Assembly: GCA_013178415.1 (NCBI GenBank)
Contig: JABLXA010000002.1
Coordinates: 62,001-126,000, forward strand
Direction: 5' to 3'
DNA length: 64,000 bases
Source of the DNA: Bacillota bacterium
Lineage (GTDB): Bacteria > Bacillota > SHA-98 > Ch115
The stretch's first letter is position 1. Each line of letters opens with the position of its first letter. The notes beneath the pieces were generated by a model. That model was given only the letters and a program-made list of their open reading frames with translations, had not been told where the DNA came from and did no database searches. Shown one piece after another: positions 32,939 through 42,611 of this stretch. The translations under genes were made by a program, and so were the position numbers.

Positions 32939-35929
32939 TCAAAGCTCGCGACGTACCTCTTCGATCTTGTACGCCTCGATGGCGTCATTCTCTTTGATGT
33001 CGTTGAAGTTCTCAATGCCTATGCCACATTCAAATCCTGCAAGGACCTCCCTGACATCTTCTTTGAATCTCTTGAGGGAGGCGATCTTGCCATCATAGAT
33101 GACCACATTGTCCCTGATCACCCTGACATTCGCGTCGCGGGTTATCTTGCCCTCTGAAACATATGCTCCAGCGACGGTCCCGACCTTGGGAACCTTGAAG
33201 GTGGCCCTTACCTCCGCCCTACCAACGAACACCTCCCGCTGTTCCGGCTCGAGCAGGCCTTCCATGGCCGCCTTGATATCATCTATGGCATCGTAAATGA
33301 TGCTGTATGTCCTGAGATCTATACCCTCACGTTCCGCCACTTTTCGCGCATTGGCGTCGGGACGAACCTGGAATCCAATTACAATAGCGTTGGATGCGGC
33401 GGCCAGCATGACATCACTTTCGGTGATGCCGCCCACGCCGCTATGGATTATATTCACCCTCACTTCTTCTGTTCCAAGTTGTCCGAAGGCCTGTTTCAAG
33501 GCTTCCACGGATCCCTGAACATCAGCTTTGAGGACAAGATTGAGTTCCTTGACCTCTCCTTCTTTGATATGTTCGAAGAGATCTTCCAGGCTGACCCTAT
33601 GAGGCGCCTGCATTTCCTCCGCGCGCCTCCGCTCCAGCCTGCGTTCAGCGAGTTCCTTCGCCATGTGATCGTCAGATACCACTGTCATTATACTTCCAGG
33701 CGTCGGGACATCCGAAAGCCCCAGAACTTCCACTGGCATCGAAGGACCGGCTTCTGTCACAGGCCTTCCCATATGGTCCAGCATAGCGCGGACCCGACCG
33801 TACACTTCGCCAGCGACTATGGCATCCCCGATCCGGAGTGTGCCTTTTTGGACCAGCACCGTCGCCACCGGGCCTCTTCCCTTATCGAGCTCAGATTCTA
33901 CCACAGTGCCTCTTGCCGGCCGGTCTGGGTTGGCCTTGAGTTCCCGCATTTCAGCCACCAGGAGTATCATCTCCAGCAAGTCTTCGATACCTTGCTTCTT
34001 GAGGGCAGACACCTCCACCATCACGGTGTCTCCACCCCATGCTTCCGGCACCAGTCCGAGCTCGCTCAACTGCTGCTTTACGCGATCTGGTTCGGCATTT
34101 GCCTTATCTATCTTGTTTATCGCTACTATTATGGGAACGCCAGCTGCCCTGGCGTGGTTGATCGCCTCTACCGTCTGCGGCATGACTCCATCATCAGCGG
34201 CGACTACCAGTATAGCGATATCTGTAACCTGCGCTCCCCTGGCTCTCATCTCAGTAAACGCCTCATGGCCCGGGGTATCCAGGAAAGTTATCTTCTTATC
34301 GTTGAGCTCTACCTGATAAGCCCCGATATGCTGGGTTATACCTCCGGCCTCTTGGGCTGTAACATTGGTGCTCCGAATGACATCCAGAAGTGATGTCTTT
34401 CCATGGTCCACGTGTCCCATTATGGTAACAACGGGTGGGCGCATCTTCAAGCTCTCCGGAGGATCAGGAAGATCTTCTATGCCGAACTCACGAGCTTCCT
34501 TCTCGCTGAGACGTTCTGCCTCGAAGCCATATTCGTCTGCAACAATGGATGCCGCATCATAATCTATTTCCTGGTTGATGGTGACCAACACGCCCATGCC
34601 CATCAATGTTTTGATGAGGTCAGAGGCAGCAATACCAAGTTTTTCAGCAAGATCCTTTACCGCTATGGATTCCGGCAAAGCAATCTTCTTCTCTCGCTGT
34701 GGCTTTTCTCGCCGCTTTGCGGGCTGTGGTGAGATATTCTCCTTTACGGCTTTACTACGCAAGAGCCTTTCCTCGACGACTCGCGATACCCTGTCTCCGA
34801 CGCGACCAAAGGATTTCTTGCCTTTACGCTGTTCCTTAGAGGCTGCTCCGCCCCTGGTCCTGGCCAGATCCGGCCTCAGCCGAGATATGGGTCTTGCAGT
34901 TTCACTCTTGACCGCAGGCGCGGAAATCTTCCCCTGCCTTTCACGCTCAATCGGCACCACTTTTGCCTGTTCTTGAGGCCTTACCTGGCTAGATGGCGCC
35001 GGCTTTCCTTGTGTTTCCTGTACCATGTCTTTCTCTTGCGTATCCTGCGCCTTGGCCTTTTCTTGTATCCCTTGACCAGGTCGGGCGTCAGGCTTCGGAG
35101 AGGGCTTGACGGCCGCAACCGTATCAGCCTTACCATGCTCATCAGAGGGCGCCACCACCTTGGTATCTTTCCCGGAGATGACTTCAGCGGGCGCTGCGCT
35201 CTTTGCCTCTACCCGGGCACTGGTCTCAGTCGGTATAGATCTCTTTGCCTCTATTCCTACGCTGGCCTCAGAAGATATTGTCTTCGTTGCTTCAGTTCGA
35301 GCCGCAACCCCGGGAGGCGCGGTGATCTTGCCAGCCTGCGCAGGGGGCGCTATTTGAGAAGCTGGCCTGCCAGGCTGTTCATGCTTCCACTGAACCTGAG
35401 TCCTTTGCTGAACCCCGCCCATCTCCGTATGAGACTGACGAATGGCAGTCTCCTGCACAGTTCTTAAGCCCTGCTGCGTATTAGTTGGCACCTCCTTGGA
35501 AAGACGATTGCTTGCTGCTCCCATTCCTGCTGGCCTGCCCGTCTCATGTGACTGATGCGAAGACATCCGGCTGACCGGCCGGCGGTCTACAGGCTTCGTC
35601 CGTCTTGGCCTCTGGGGGAGAATATCTGGCAGATTCCTTGCGAGCGGCCTGTCAGAAGCCAATGTCTTCATTATGGCACGCGCTCTATCATCTGCGGCAT
35701 CGGGTCGGGCCTCGGCCTTTTCCTCGCCCTTTTGGGACTGAGGCTTCTGTCTGACTGGAGCCCTACCTTCCATTTCCGCAAACCTATTCTTGATGAATCT
35801 GACCACATTATCCTCTAGGGCACTCATATGATTCTTCCCACGGACGCCAGAATCCTCCAGGAGCTGAAGAATCTCCTTACTATTCTTATCTAGCTCTCTC
35901 GCCAACTCATATACCCTTGTCTTACCCAT
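32939..35929 (-). CDS. infB: Translation initiation factor IF-2
   Basis: A 996-residue GTPase that places initiator tRNA on the 30S subunit. The C-terminal half is the conserved core: GTPase motifs [12 protein letters not shown] (about residue 495), DTPGHEAF and NKIDK, then domains II-IV. The N-terminal half starts with an IF2_N repeat ([20 protein letters not shown]), has a second near residue 420 ([20 protein letters not shown]), and between them ~330 residues of Pro/Ala/Gln/Lys-rich low complexity. The length is above the Bacillus protein (~716) but normal for clostridial forms. The ylxQ gene usual between rnpM and infB is absent. Confidence 0.97.
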   Translation of the reverse strand: MGKTRVYELARELDKNSKEILQLLEDSGVRGKNHMSALEDNVVRFIKNRFAEMEGRAPVRQKPQSQKGEEKAEARPDAADDRARAIMKTLASDRPLARNLPDILPQRPRRTKPVDRRPVSRMSSHQSHETGRPAGMGAASNRLSKEVPTNTQQGLRTVQETAIRQSHTEMGGVQQRTQVQWKHEQPGRPASQIAPPAQAGKITAPPGVAARTEATKTISSEASVGIEAKRSIPTETSARVEAKSAAPAEVISGKDTKVVAPSDEHGKADTVAAVKPSPKPDARPGQGIQEKAKAQDTQEKDMVQETQGKPAPSSQVRPQEQAKVVPIERERQGKISAPAVKSETARPISRLRPDLARTRGGAASKEQRKGKKSFGRVGDRVSRVVEERLLRSKAVKENISPQPAKRREKPQREKKIALPESIAVKDLAEKLGIAASDLIKTLMGMGVLVTINQEIDYDAASIVADEYGFEAERLSEKEAREFGIEDLPDPPESLKMRPPVVTIMGHVDHGKTSLLDVIRSTNVTAQEAGGITQHIGAYQVELNDKKITFLDTPGHEAFTEMRARGAQVTDIAILVVAADDGVMPQTVEAINHARAAGVPIIVAINKIDKANAEPDRVKQQLSELGLVPEAWGGDTVMVEVSALKKQGIEDLLEMILLVAEMRELKANPDRPARGTVVESELDKGRGPVATVLVQKGTLRIGDAIVAGEVYGRVRAMLDHMGRPVTEAGPSMPVEVLGLSDVPTPGSIMTVVSDDHMAKELAERRLERRRAEEMQAPHRVSLEDLFEHIKEGEVKELNLVLKADVQGSVEALKQAFGQLGTEEVRVNIIHSGVGGITESDVMLAAASNAIVIGFQVRPDANARKVAEREGIDLRTYSIIYDAIDDIKAAMEGLLEPEQREVFVGRAEVRATFKVPKVGTVAGAYVSEGKITRDANVRVIRDNVVIYDGKIASLKRFKEDVREVLAGFECGIGIENFNDIKENDAIEAYKIEEVRREL

Positions 35930-35996
35930 CTATAAAACCACCCCCACCACAGCTCAGATCTCAATTTGTCTCTCTCTGATAACACCTCACTATCCA

Positions 35997-36347
35997 TCAT
36001 TTTTTGCCTGATTGGCTTTCAAGAAGGGCTTTGCGCCGCTCTATCTCGCGTCTTTCAGCCTCGCGCCTCGCTAGCTCCATTTTCAATTGCGAGACGACTT
36101 CAGGCGATAGATCGTCGCCTAGCGCTTTCTGAAAGCGCTTACCTGACAAGGCAGAGTTGATGCACGCCTCATTAGGGCATAAATATGCGCCCCTGCCAGC
36201 CAGTTTGCCTGAAGGATCCACCTTGAACTCACCCCCGGATGTCCTGACTATCCGGATCAATTCTTTTTTAGGCTTGACCTCCTGGCATCCCAGACACGTC
36301 CGCATCGGAATCTTCCGCTTTTTGGGCTGCGCCTGTCCTTTCGGCAT
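35997..36347 (-). CDS. rnpM: RNase P modulator RnpM (YlxR, DUF448)
   Basis: A 116-residue YlxR-family protein: PMRTCLGCQEVKPKKELIRI, then KVDPSGKLAGRGAYLCPNEA. Bacillus YlxR/RnpM binds and inhibits RNase P RNA. The C-terminus beyond residue ~85 is an added charged helix (ARREAERREIERRKALLE). The ATG at 36347 follows GGAGGATGCTCT. It lies between nusA and infB as in most Firmicutes. Confidence 0.93.
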   Translation of the reverse strand: MPKGQAQPKKRKIPMRTCLGCQEVKPKKELIRIVRTSGGEFKVDPSGKLAGRGAYLCPNEACINSALSGKRFQKALGDDLSPEVVSQLKMELARREAERREIERRKALLESQSGKK

Positions 36348-36389
36348 AGAGCATCCTCCACTCTGCAACTAATCTATATATTGGTAATA

Positions 36390-37856
36390 TCAGAAGTAGT
36401 CATCCTCTTCCTCATCCTCGAGCAACTCTTCACGCTTGCGCTTCATCTTAGGCCTGCGTTTCACCTTTTTTCTCGAAGCTTCCGCTTCATCTTCCTCTTC
36501 GAGGATTTTTGCGTCATCCGCTATTCCTTTTTTCTTCTGTTTCTTCTTTACCTTTGACTTCCCCTCATCCTCAGAATATGGGGTAGTGCCTTCCTTAGCT
36601 CCCTCTTCACCGACCACCTTTTCTGGCGCGCTTTGTTCCTCTTCTGACGCATTTTGCTCCTCTTGCTTCCCGGCACTTTCCTCTTCTAGCGCGCTCTGCT
36701 CATCTGGCGCATTCTGCTCCCCATGCTCCCCGGCCATCTCTTCTGGCGTCGCTACATCTTCCCGTTCTTCAACAACAGGTTCCGTGGATTTGGTAGCTTC
36801 CAATTCTTCTACCTTCGGCAGTTCGAGGGCCTGCGATTCGCTCTTGATATCGATCTTCCAGCCTGTGAGCTTGGCGGCCAACCTGGCGTTTTGACCCGCC
36901 CGACCTATGGCCAGGGATAACTGATTATCGGGCACGATCACCATCGCAGCCTTGACTACTGCATTTATCCTCACGCCGAGGACCTTGGCAGGACTAAGCG
37001 CGTTTGCGATATATTCCTCCGGAGATTCGCGCCATTCTACTACATCTATCTTTTCGCCTTTGAGCTCAGTCACAATCTTCTGCACCCGTATGCCCCTGGG
37101 CCCTACACACGCCCCTACAGGGTCCACATTGGGATCAGTGGCACTTACCGCCACTTTTGAACGTATCCCAGCTTCCCGGGCTATCTGCCTGATGACAACG
37201 ATTCCATCGTAAATCTCGGGCACCTCGAGCTCCAGGAGACGTTTCAAAAGTCCCGGATGGGTGCGGGAGACAACCACCTGGGGACCACGTGGCGTGTTCC
37301 GGACTTCCACTATATATACCTTCAGTCGCTCGCCTTGCTGGTACGATTCCTTCTGCATCTGTTCCGATAAAGGCATTACAGCCTCGACTCTGCCCAGATC
37401 AACTATCACATTCCTACCCTCATAGCGCTGCACGACGCCTGTGACTACATCGCCTTCGCGGTTGCTGTATTCCTCAAAGATGACCTCCCGCTCCGCCTCA
37501 CGAATCTTTTGAAGAACGACCTGCTTCGCAGTTTGAGCAGCAATGCGTCCGAAATCCCTCGGAGTTACCTCAGTTTCAATGACATCACCGGTGGCATAGT
37601 TCGGATTCACCGTCAATGCCTCGGCGAGAGATATTTCTGAACGTGGGTCCTTGACGTCATCCACGACATTTTTCCTCGCAAAAACCTGCACTGTACCGGA
37701 ATCAGGATCCACCTCGACCCTGACATTGTGGGCCGATCCGAAATTCCGCTTAAAAGCAGATACTAAGGCCGCCTCCAGAGCAGAAATCAGTATGTCTTTT
37801 TTGATACCTTTCTCTTTTTCCAGCTGCGCAAAGGCCTCTATGACGTCAAGGTTCAT
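36390..37856 (-). CDS. nusA: Transcription termination/antitermination factor NusA with long charged tail
   Basis: A 488-residue protein. Residues 1 to ~125 form the RNA polymerase-binding N-terminal domain (EAFAQLEKEKGIKKDILISA), followed by S1 (GDVVTGVVQRYEGRNVIVDL) and two KH domains (VGACVGPRGIRVQKIVTELK; SLAIGRAGQNARLAAKLTGW). After ~342 comes an unusual 146-residue tail: acidic, with an imperfect repeat (GEQNAPDEQSALEEESAG / EEQNASEEEQSAPEKVVG), then alternating Lys/Arg and Glu/Asp blocks (KVKKKQKKK, KVKRRPKMKRKREE) and EEEDDYF at the end. The ATG at 37856 has GGAGGGAG upstream and overlaps rimP by 11 bp. Confidence 0.96.
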   Translation of the reverse strand: MNLDVIEAFAQLEKEKGIKKDILISALEAALVSAFKRNFGSAHNVRVEVDPDSGTVQVFARKNVVDDVKDPRSEISLAEALTVNPNYATGDVIETEVTPRDFGRIAAQTAKQVVLQKIREAEREVIFEEYSNREGDVVTGVVQRYEGRNVIVDLGRVEAVMPLSEQMQKESYQQGERLKVYIVEVRNTPRGPQVVVSRTHPGLLKRLLELEVPEIYDGIVVIRQIAREAGIRSKVAVSATDPNVDPVGACVGPRGIRVQKIVTELKGEKIDVVEWRESPEEYIANALSPAKVLGVRINAVVKAAMVIVPDNQLSLAIGRAGQNARLAAKLTGWKIDIKSESQALELPKVEELEATKSTEPVVEEREDVATPEEMAGEHGEQNAPDEQSALEEESAGKQEEQNASEEEQSAPEKVVGEEGAKEGTTPYSEDEGKSKVKKKQKKKGIADDAKILEEEDEAEASRKKVKRRPKMKRKREELLEDEEEDDYF

Positions 37857-38328
37857 TGACTTCTCCCTCCACAACAAGACGTGCCTTGCTTATCCTATCT
37901 TTTGGAATATCCACAACCAAACCGTCTACATCCACCCTGACATTTCCGTCAGCAAGACCGAGAAGATGACCGATAAACTCCTTGCGACCGCCGATCTGCG
38001 AAAAAGTGTTGATGGCTACCATACGACCCTTATATTTGTCGAACTCTTCTTCTTTACGCAAGGGCTTCTCACCAGACGAGGAAACCTCGAGGATATAGCT
38101 TTGCGGGATCGGGTCCAGGCTATCCAGCTTCCTTCCGACTTCCTCGCTGATCTTTGTGCAGTCGTCAATAGAGACTCCACCCGGTTTATCCACATAGATC
38201 CTGAGGAGCCATTCGCCAGCCTCTTTTACATACAGAACGTCAACGAGCTCAAGCCCTTGATCCTCCACTATAGGAGCCGCAAGATCACTTACAATTCTCT
38301 CGATTTTCTCGATCCTTTCAGTCTTCAT
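37846..38328 (-). CDS. rimP: Ribosome maturation factor RimP
   Basis: A 160-residue 30S assembly factor. Blocks: LAAPIVEDQGLELVDVLYVK, WLLRIYVDKPGGVSIDDCTK and SYILEVSSSGEKPLRKEEEF. It heads the rimP-nusA-rnpM-infB operon behind a structured leader and promoter (38360-38489). Confidence 0.96.
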   Translation of the reverse strand: MKTERIEKIERIVSDLAAPIVEDQGLELVDVLYVKEAGEWLLRIYVDKPGGVSIDDCTKISEEVGRKLDSLDPIPQSYILEVSSSGEKPLRKEEEFDKYKGRMVAINTFSQIGGRKEFIGHLLGLADGNVRVDVDGLVVDIPKDRISKARLVVEGEVNEP

Positions 38329-38359
38329 CGTCTTGCCCCCTCTATACCGCGAACGTCAG

Positions 38360-38439
38360 GGTCCACAGACCTCTTATACACAAGATTAAGGAGTGGGTTT
38401 CCCCACTCCAACATTCAAGACAAGGTCTGCGGAAGGACC
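38360..38439 (-). other. Structured 5' leader of the rimP-nusA-infB operon
   Basis: The leader can fold as an outer stem (GGTCC and AGACCT on one side, at 38360-38372, with AGGTCT and GGACC at 38423-38439 on the other; asymmetric internal loop) that encloses a hairpin GGAGTGGG-gaaa-CCCACTCC (about 38390-38409). The inner stem has a GAAA tetraloop and is followed by TTAATCTTG, a poor U-run. I know of no matching riboswitch or protein-binding leader. Confidence 0.5.
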
Positions 38440-38449
38440 TTCAGTAGGA

Positions 38450-38489
38450 CTATACTCAAAGTATAGCACAATAAAAGCTCAAATTGCAA
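38450..38489 (-). promoter_or_regulatory. Promoter of the rimP operon with overlapping palindrome
   Basis: On the minus strand TTGCAA (38484-38489), an 18-bp spacer and TATACT (38460-38465). A perfect 7-bp inverted repeat CTATACT-ttg-AGTATAG (38450-38466) covers the -10 and the expected transcription start, as an operator would. Confidence 0.55.
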
Positions 38490-38505
38490 GTATCGCACGC
38501 CATTA

Positions 38506-39162
38506 TTATTGTCGTGCCGCCATTTGTTTCAGAATCTCCCAATACATCCTCGCCCTTTGTAGGGCCCCCCTAAATACTCCTCTTTTTTCTTCCTTCATCT
38601 GATGCGTGACATTCTCCAACGAAACGTACACCAGCCTGGCTCCGCGTGCCCGTGCATAATCAGTCAGCGCTATTTCAGAGCCAAACCTGGCATTGGATAT
38701 ATCCAGATCCTTGATGAAGGCTCTTCTCATGGCCCGTTGTCCAGATAGCGAAGGTGAGATCTTCAGGGCGAGGTCCGTTGCAGCCCTCCCACCTTTGAAT
38801 ACCCCTACCGTCATGTCCGCGCGGCCCTCTATCACCGGCAGTATAAGAGAGCGAATGTGAGATTCAGTAAGGCCGATGAGGTCGGCATCTAGAAACACCA
38901 CGATATCGCTGGAGGAAGCCCTAAGACCTTCCTGCATGGCCCCGCCCTTCCCAACGTTCCTGGCGAGCTCTATTACCTTCGCCCCGGCCCGCCTGGCATA
39001 GAGGGCTGTTTTATCAGTGGAACCATCGCTGACTACAGTTACATCATCTGTGACCTTCAGCGCTTCCATGACCACCTGTTGGATGGTGCTCTCTTCGTTA
39101 TATGCAGGTATCACTATCTGGATGCTAGGCGAGTTTTTGAGGACCTCAAGTTCCCCTTTCAT
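38506..39162 (-). CDS. Family 2 glycosyltransferase
   Basis: A 218-residue GT-A fold transferase. Nucleotide-sugar motifs: IQIVIPAYNEESTIQQVV, VVSDGSTDKTALYARRAG, NVGKGGAMQEGLRAS and the metal-binding FLDADL. Its middle (TVGVFKGGRAATDLALKISP) resembles glycosyltransferases acting on polyprenyl phosphate or phosphoglycerate acceptors, but the substrate cannot be assigned. The start overlaps the ispG stop by 4 bp, so it ends the ispG/dxr/uppS isoprenoid unit; a lipid-carrier substrate would fit that setting (inference). Confidence 0.85.
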   Translation of the reverse strand: MKGELEVLKNSPSIQIVIPAYNEESTIQQVVMEALKVTDDVTVVSDGSTDKTALYARRAGAKVIELARNVGKGGAMQEGLRASSSDIVVFLDADLIGLTESHIRSLILPVIEGRADMTVGVFKGGRAATDLALKISPSLSGQRAMRRAFIKDLDISNARFGSEIALTDYARARGARLVYVSLENVTHQMKEEKRGVFRGALQRARMYWEILKQMAARQ

Positions 39163-40346
39163 CTAGATTCCCCATTTCCATCAGTATTGGACACCATGTG
39201 GCCCCCGGCAAGTTTGGAGATCTCATTTAGAAGGACGGGAATGAATTCCTCTTGGGCCATCTGACGTACTGGCTTTCCTTTTACAAACAGCAGGCCCCTT
39301 CCTTTGCCAATGGCCAACCCCACATCGGCCTCCTGGGCCTCGCCGGGTCCATTGACCTCACATCCCATAATCGCCACCTTGAGAGGAACCTCGAGATGAC
39401 CCGTCCTTTTATCCACCTCTTGAGCCACCTCGGAAAGAAATCTCAATCCGACACGACAGCGGCCGCATGTGGGACATGAAATGATCTCCACTCCACCCTT
39501 TCTCAGTTTCAGAGCTCTCAGGATCTCGCGGCCTACCCTCACCTCTTCGACAGGATCTCCGGTGAGGGAAACCCTGATAGTATCCCCTATGCCATCTGCG
39601 AGCAAAACGCCGAGGGCGACAGAGGATTTGATGGCGCCTGCCCATGGTGATCCTGCTTCAGTGAGGCCGAGGTGCAGCGGGTAATCCGCTATCTTGGCCA
39701 TCTCCCTGTAGGCCTGGATAGTAGTCAAAGGATCAGATGCCTTCAGGGAGATCACAATATCCGAAAGACCCATATCTTCAAGCAACCTTGCGGAGATGAC
39801 AGCGCTCTCCACCAGAGCGAAAGCAGAGCGCCCTCCATGCTTGGCTATCAGGTCTTTGGATACGGAACCAGAATTGACGCCAATTCTCACGGGAACCCGG
39901 TATTTCAAGCATGCAGATGCCAGCTCCTTGAGCCCCCTTTCAGGGGTATTCCCGGGATTTATCCTGATCTTGTCGACACCGGCGTCCAGTGCCATGAGCC
40001 CCAGCCTATAGTTGAAGTGAATATCCGCCACTAGAGGCATATCGGTTTTACTCCGGATCTTTGCCACGGCTCTCGCGGCTTCTTCATCCGGAATAGCCAT
40101 GCGGATTATCTCGCACCCGGCTTTCTCCAGACGCTCGATCTCAGAGCAAGTCGCACCCACATCCCTTGTGTCTGTCTTGGTCATAGATTGGATGCTGATC
40201 GGGGCGTTCCCGCCTATGAGAATCCCCCGCACCTTCACCTGGCGTGACTTCCGCCTCGTTATATGCTCGTCCATGATGTATCTAACAGCGGTCGATAAGC
40301 GTATGTCGACAGCTTCTTCAGCCCCCCTCATCATCGAGTTCTGCAT
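39159..40346 (-). CDS. ispG: 4-hydroxy-3-methylbut-2-en-1-yl diphosphate synthase
   Basis: About 395 residues in the longest frame. IspG makes HMBPP in the MEP pathway, feeding IspH at 1-1339. The TIM-barrel half has SIQSMTKTDTRDVGATCSEI and MPLVADIHFNYRLGLMAL; the [4Fe-4S] ligands are in ISCPTCGRC and MGCEVNGPGE. The core begins near ITRRKSRQVKVRGILIGG; starts at 40346, 40331/40334 and 40274 are all ATG and none has a strong ribosome site, so the N-terminus is uncertain by up to 24 residues. Confidence 0.95.
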   Translation of the reverse strand: MQNSMMRGAEEAVDIRLSTAVRYIMDEHITRRKSRQVKVRGILIGGNAPISIQSMTKTDTRDVGATCSEIERLEKAGCEIIRMAIPDEEAARAVAKIRSKTDMPLVADIHFNYRLGLMALDAGVDKIRINPGNTPERGLKELASACLKYRVPVRIGVNSGSVSKDLIAKHGGRSAFALVESAVISARLLEDMGLSDIVISLKASDPLTTIQAYREMAKIADYPLHLGLTEAGSPWAGAIKSSVALGVLLADGIGDTIRVSLTGDPVEEVRVGREILRALKLRKGGVEIISCPTCGRCRVGLRFLSEVAQEVDKRTGHLEVPLKVAIMGCEVNGPGEAQEADVGLAIGKGRGLLFVKGKPVRQMAQEEFIPVLLNEISKLAGGHMVSNTDGNGESR

Positions 40347-40352
40347 TGCGTA

Positions 40353-41399
40353 TCACATCAGTCGCTGTGTAATCCTGGAAATATCACTCATTGTGGCAAA
40401 CAGAAAAATGAGCCCGAGAGTCGCTATACCTATCAACCTGGCAAATGCCTCCTGGCTTTCAGTGAGCGGCTTACGCCTTATAGCTTCCACCAGAAGCATC
40501 AAGATCCACCCGCCGTCAAGGATGGGAATCGGCAGCAGGTTTAAGATCCCGAGATTTATATTGAGAAGCGCTGTGAGAAATAGCAGGTTGATGAACCCAA
40601 GCCTCGCCGTCTGACCAACCATTTGCGCAATGCCGAGCGGCCCCGCGACCTCAGGGCGCGCACGGCCGGAGACTATTTGATAGAGAGTTTGCACCAGGCC
40701 TACAGTGACCTTTCTGGTAAAATCCCAAGAGTACGCTATGGATTCTTTGAGAGGGGCGGCCTCCCAGGTTTCTTTCAGGGTCACGCCGATCAATCCGTTC
40801 CCGGTAGCCGGATCCTTCTCCGGAATGACCAGACAAGAAATCCTCTGGCCATCTCTCTCCACGGTTATCGCGATCTCCTTTCCGGCGCTTGTCATGACAC
40901 GCTCGCGGACATCATTCACCGACCTCACCCGTGCCCCAGCGATTTCCACTATCCTGTCTCCGGCCAACATGCCGCCGCGCTCGGCAGGCGACCCGGGGTT
41001 GATAGATTGTACCTCTGTCGTCGGAAGTCCATTTACGGAAAATATCAACCCCAGTATAACTAGAGCCGCGACGAAATTCATGAAAGGCCCGGCAAATACC
41101 GTGGCAATCCGAGTGAGGATAGGCTTATTGCGAAAGCTCGCTGGATCGTCATCCCGGATATCTTCCGCAGGATCCTCAGGCCTGTCAAGGCCTGCGAACT
41201 TGACAAACGCGCCTAGAGGCAGTAGTCTCAGAGAATATACTGTGCTCCCCCGCTGGAATCGGAAAAAACGCGGCCCGAAGCCCAGAGAAAACTCCAAGAC
41301 TTTGATCCCGCTGAGTTTTCCGACTATGAAATGCCCAAACTCATGCACGAAGGCAAATAGGCTGAACACGATGATGAACGATACTATGGTGAGTAGCAC
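40353..41399 (-). CDS. rseP: RIP metalloprotease RseP (M50)
   Basis: A 348-residue intramembrane zinc protease. HEFGHFIVG at the N-terminus carries two ligands; LPIPILDGGWI in the C-terminal part carries the third. Between them is one PDZ domain (INPGSPAERGGMLAGDRIVE). Bacillus RasP, the counterpart, cleaves anti-sigma factors and signal-peptide remnants. I prefer the GTG at 41399 (GGGGAG 9 nt upstream) to the TTG at 41408. It lies between dxr and ispG, as in many Firmicutes. Confidence 0.95.
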   Translation of the reverse strand: MLLTIVSFIIVFSLFAFVHEFGHFIVGKLSGIKVLEFSLGFGPRFFRFQRGSTVYSLRLLPLGAFVKFAGLDRPEDPAEDIRDDDPASFRNKPILTRIATVFAGPFMNFVAALVILGLIFSVNGLPTTEVQSINPGSPAERGGMLAGDRIVEIAGARVRSVNDVRERVMTSAGKEIAITVERDGQRISCLVIPEKDPATGNGLIGVTLKETWEAAPLKESIAYSWDFTRKVTVGLVQTLYQIVSGRARPEVAGPLGIAQMVGQTARLGFINLLFLTALLNINLGILNLLPIPILDGGWILMLLVEAIRRKPLTESQEAFARLIGIATLGLIFLFATMSDISRITQRLM

Positions 41400-41414
41400 A
41401 AAACCCAACTCCCC

Positions 41415-42596
41415 TCAAAGGTCCTTCCAGATTTCGGAAGCCACGTTCCTTGCCCAACGATCTGCTGAGAGGACCGCATCGATCGAATCAACCGGGCGCG
41501 GATCGTGTTTTTCCATCACCGCCGAGACCAGGCGCGCTATGCTGGTGAACTTGATCCGATGCGTCAAGAAAAGCCCCACGGCAATCTCATTCGCCGCATT
41601 CATCACAGCGGGCAATGTCCCACCGATCTTACACGCGTGATAACCCAATTCCAGAGCGGGATAACGCGCTGGGTCCGGGATGTAAAATTCGAGGCGACCG
41701 ATCCCGGCAAGATCCAGTCTCATTGCCGGGCCTGGTATTCGGGCCGGACATGTTAGGGCATATTGTATGGGGATCCTCATATCCGGGACGCCCAATTGCG
41801 CAAGAAACGCTCCATCCTTGAACTCGACCAGGGAATGCACGATGCTCGAGGGGTGGACCAATACATGTATATTTTCAGGTTTCAGATCAAACAACCACCT
41901 CGCCTCGATGACTTCCAGGCACTTATTCATGAAAGTAGCCGAGTCTATGGTGACCTTGGGTCCCATCTGCCACGTAGGATGTTTCAAAGCCTCTTCAGGT
42001 GTAGCCTCATTCAGCCGTGACAGGTCATAGTCCCTGAATGCTCCTCCTGACGCAGTGAGATAGATGGAACGAAGCCCTGACCTGTCCTGCCCTTGCAGGC
42101 ATTGGAAAATAGCCGAATGCTCGCTATCGACTGGGACCAGCGAAGAACCGGACCTGCCCACCTCACGCATCACCATCTCGCCCCCGGCCACCAGCGTCTC
42201 CTTATTGGCAAGAGCTACCTTTTTCCCGGCCCTCAAGGCGGCAACAGTGGGCTTAAGCCCTATTATGCCCACAACAGCGTTTAGCACTATATCTATGGAT
42301 GGCAAAGAGACAATATATTCAAGGCCATCCTCCCCTGAAAGGACCTCGATGCATGGGAGGTCCTGGAGATCTCCTTTCAAATCACGGACAAATTCCGGTT
42401 GGGAAATGACCACAATCCGCGGCCTGAATTTCCGCGCCTGAGACGCCAGCAGCCTCCAATTCGTCCCAGCGGCGAGGGCCTCAACCTTGAAACCACCCCC
42501 CAGGCCTTCCACGACCTCGAGCGCTTGCTTCCCTATCGACCCTGTAGATCCGAGTACAGCGATATTCTTTACTGGCAGCTGAGGTTCATTCCCCAA
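41415..42596 (-). CDS. dxr: 1-deoxy-D-xylulose 5-phosphate reductoisomerase
   Basis: A 393-residue NADPH enzyme for the second step of the MEP pathway. Motifs: NIAVLGSTGSIGKQALEVVE (NADPH binding), ANKETLVAGG, PVDSEHSAIFQCLQG, LTASGGAFRD and PTWQMGPKVTIDSATFMNK. The TTG at 42596 has GGAGGGG upstream. It is followed by rseP after 15 bp. Confidence 0.96.
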   Translation of the reverse strand: MGNEPQLPVKNIAVLGSTGSIGKQALEVVEGLGGGFKVEALAAGTNWRLLASQARKFRPRIVVISQPEFVRDLKGDLQDLPCIEVLSGEDGLEYIVSLPSIDIVLNAVVGIIGLKPTVAALRAGKKVALANKETLVAGGEMVMREVGRSGSSLVPVDSEHSAIFQCLQGQDRSGLRSIYLTASGGAFRDYDLSRLNEATPEEALKHPTWQMGPKVTIDSATFMNKCLEVIEARWLFDLKPENIHVLVHPSSIVHSLVEFKDGAFLAQLGVPDMRIPIQYALTCPARIPGPAMRLDLAGIGRLEFYIPDPARYPALELGYHACKIGGTLPAVMNAANEIAVGLFLTHRIKFTSIARLVSAVMEKHDPRPVDSIDAVLSADRWARNVASEIWKDL

Positions 42597-42611
42597 GATC
42601 TACCCCTCCGT

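Noticed and set aside
33443-34393. 316-codon plus-strand open frame
   Set aside because: Antisense shadow of the highly conserved infB GTPase core.
40705-41640. 311-codon plus-strand open frame
   Set aside because: Antisense to rseP and dxr; composition and lack of ribosome site point to a shadow frame.
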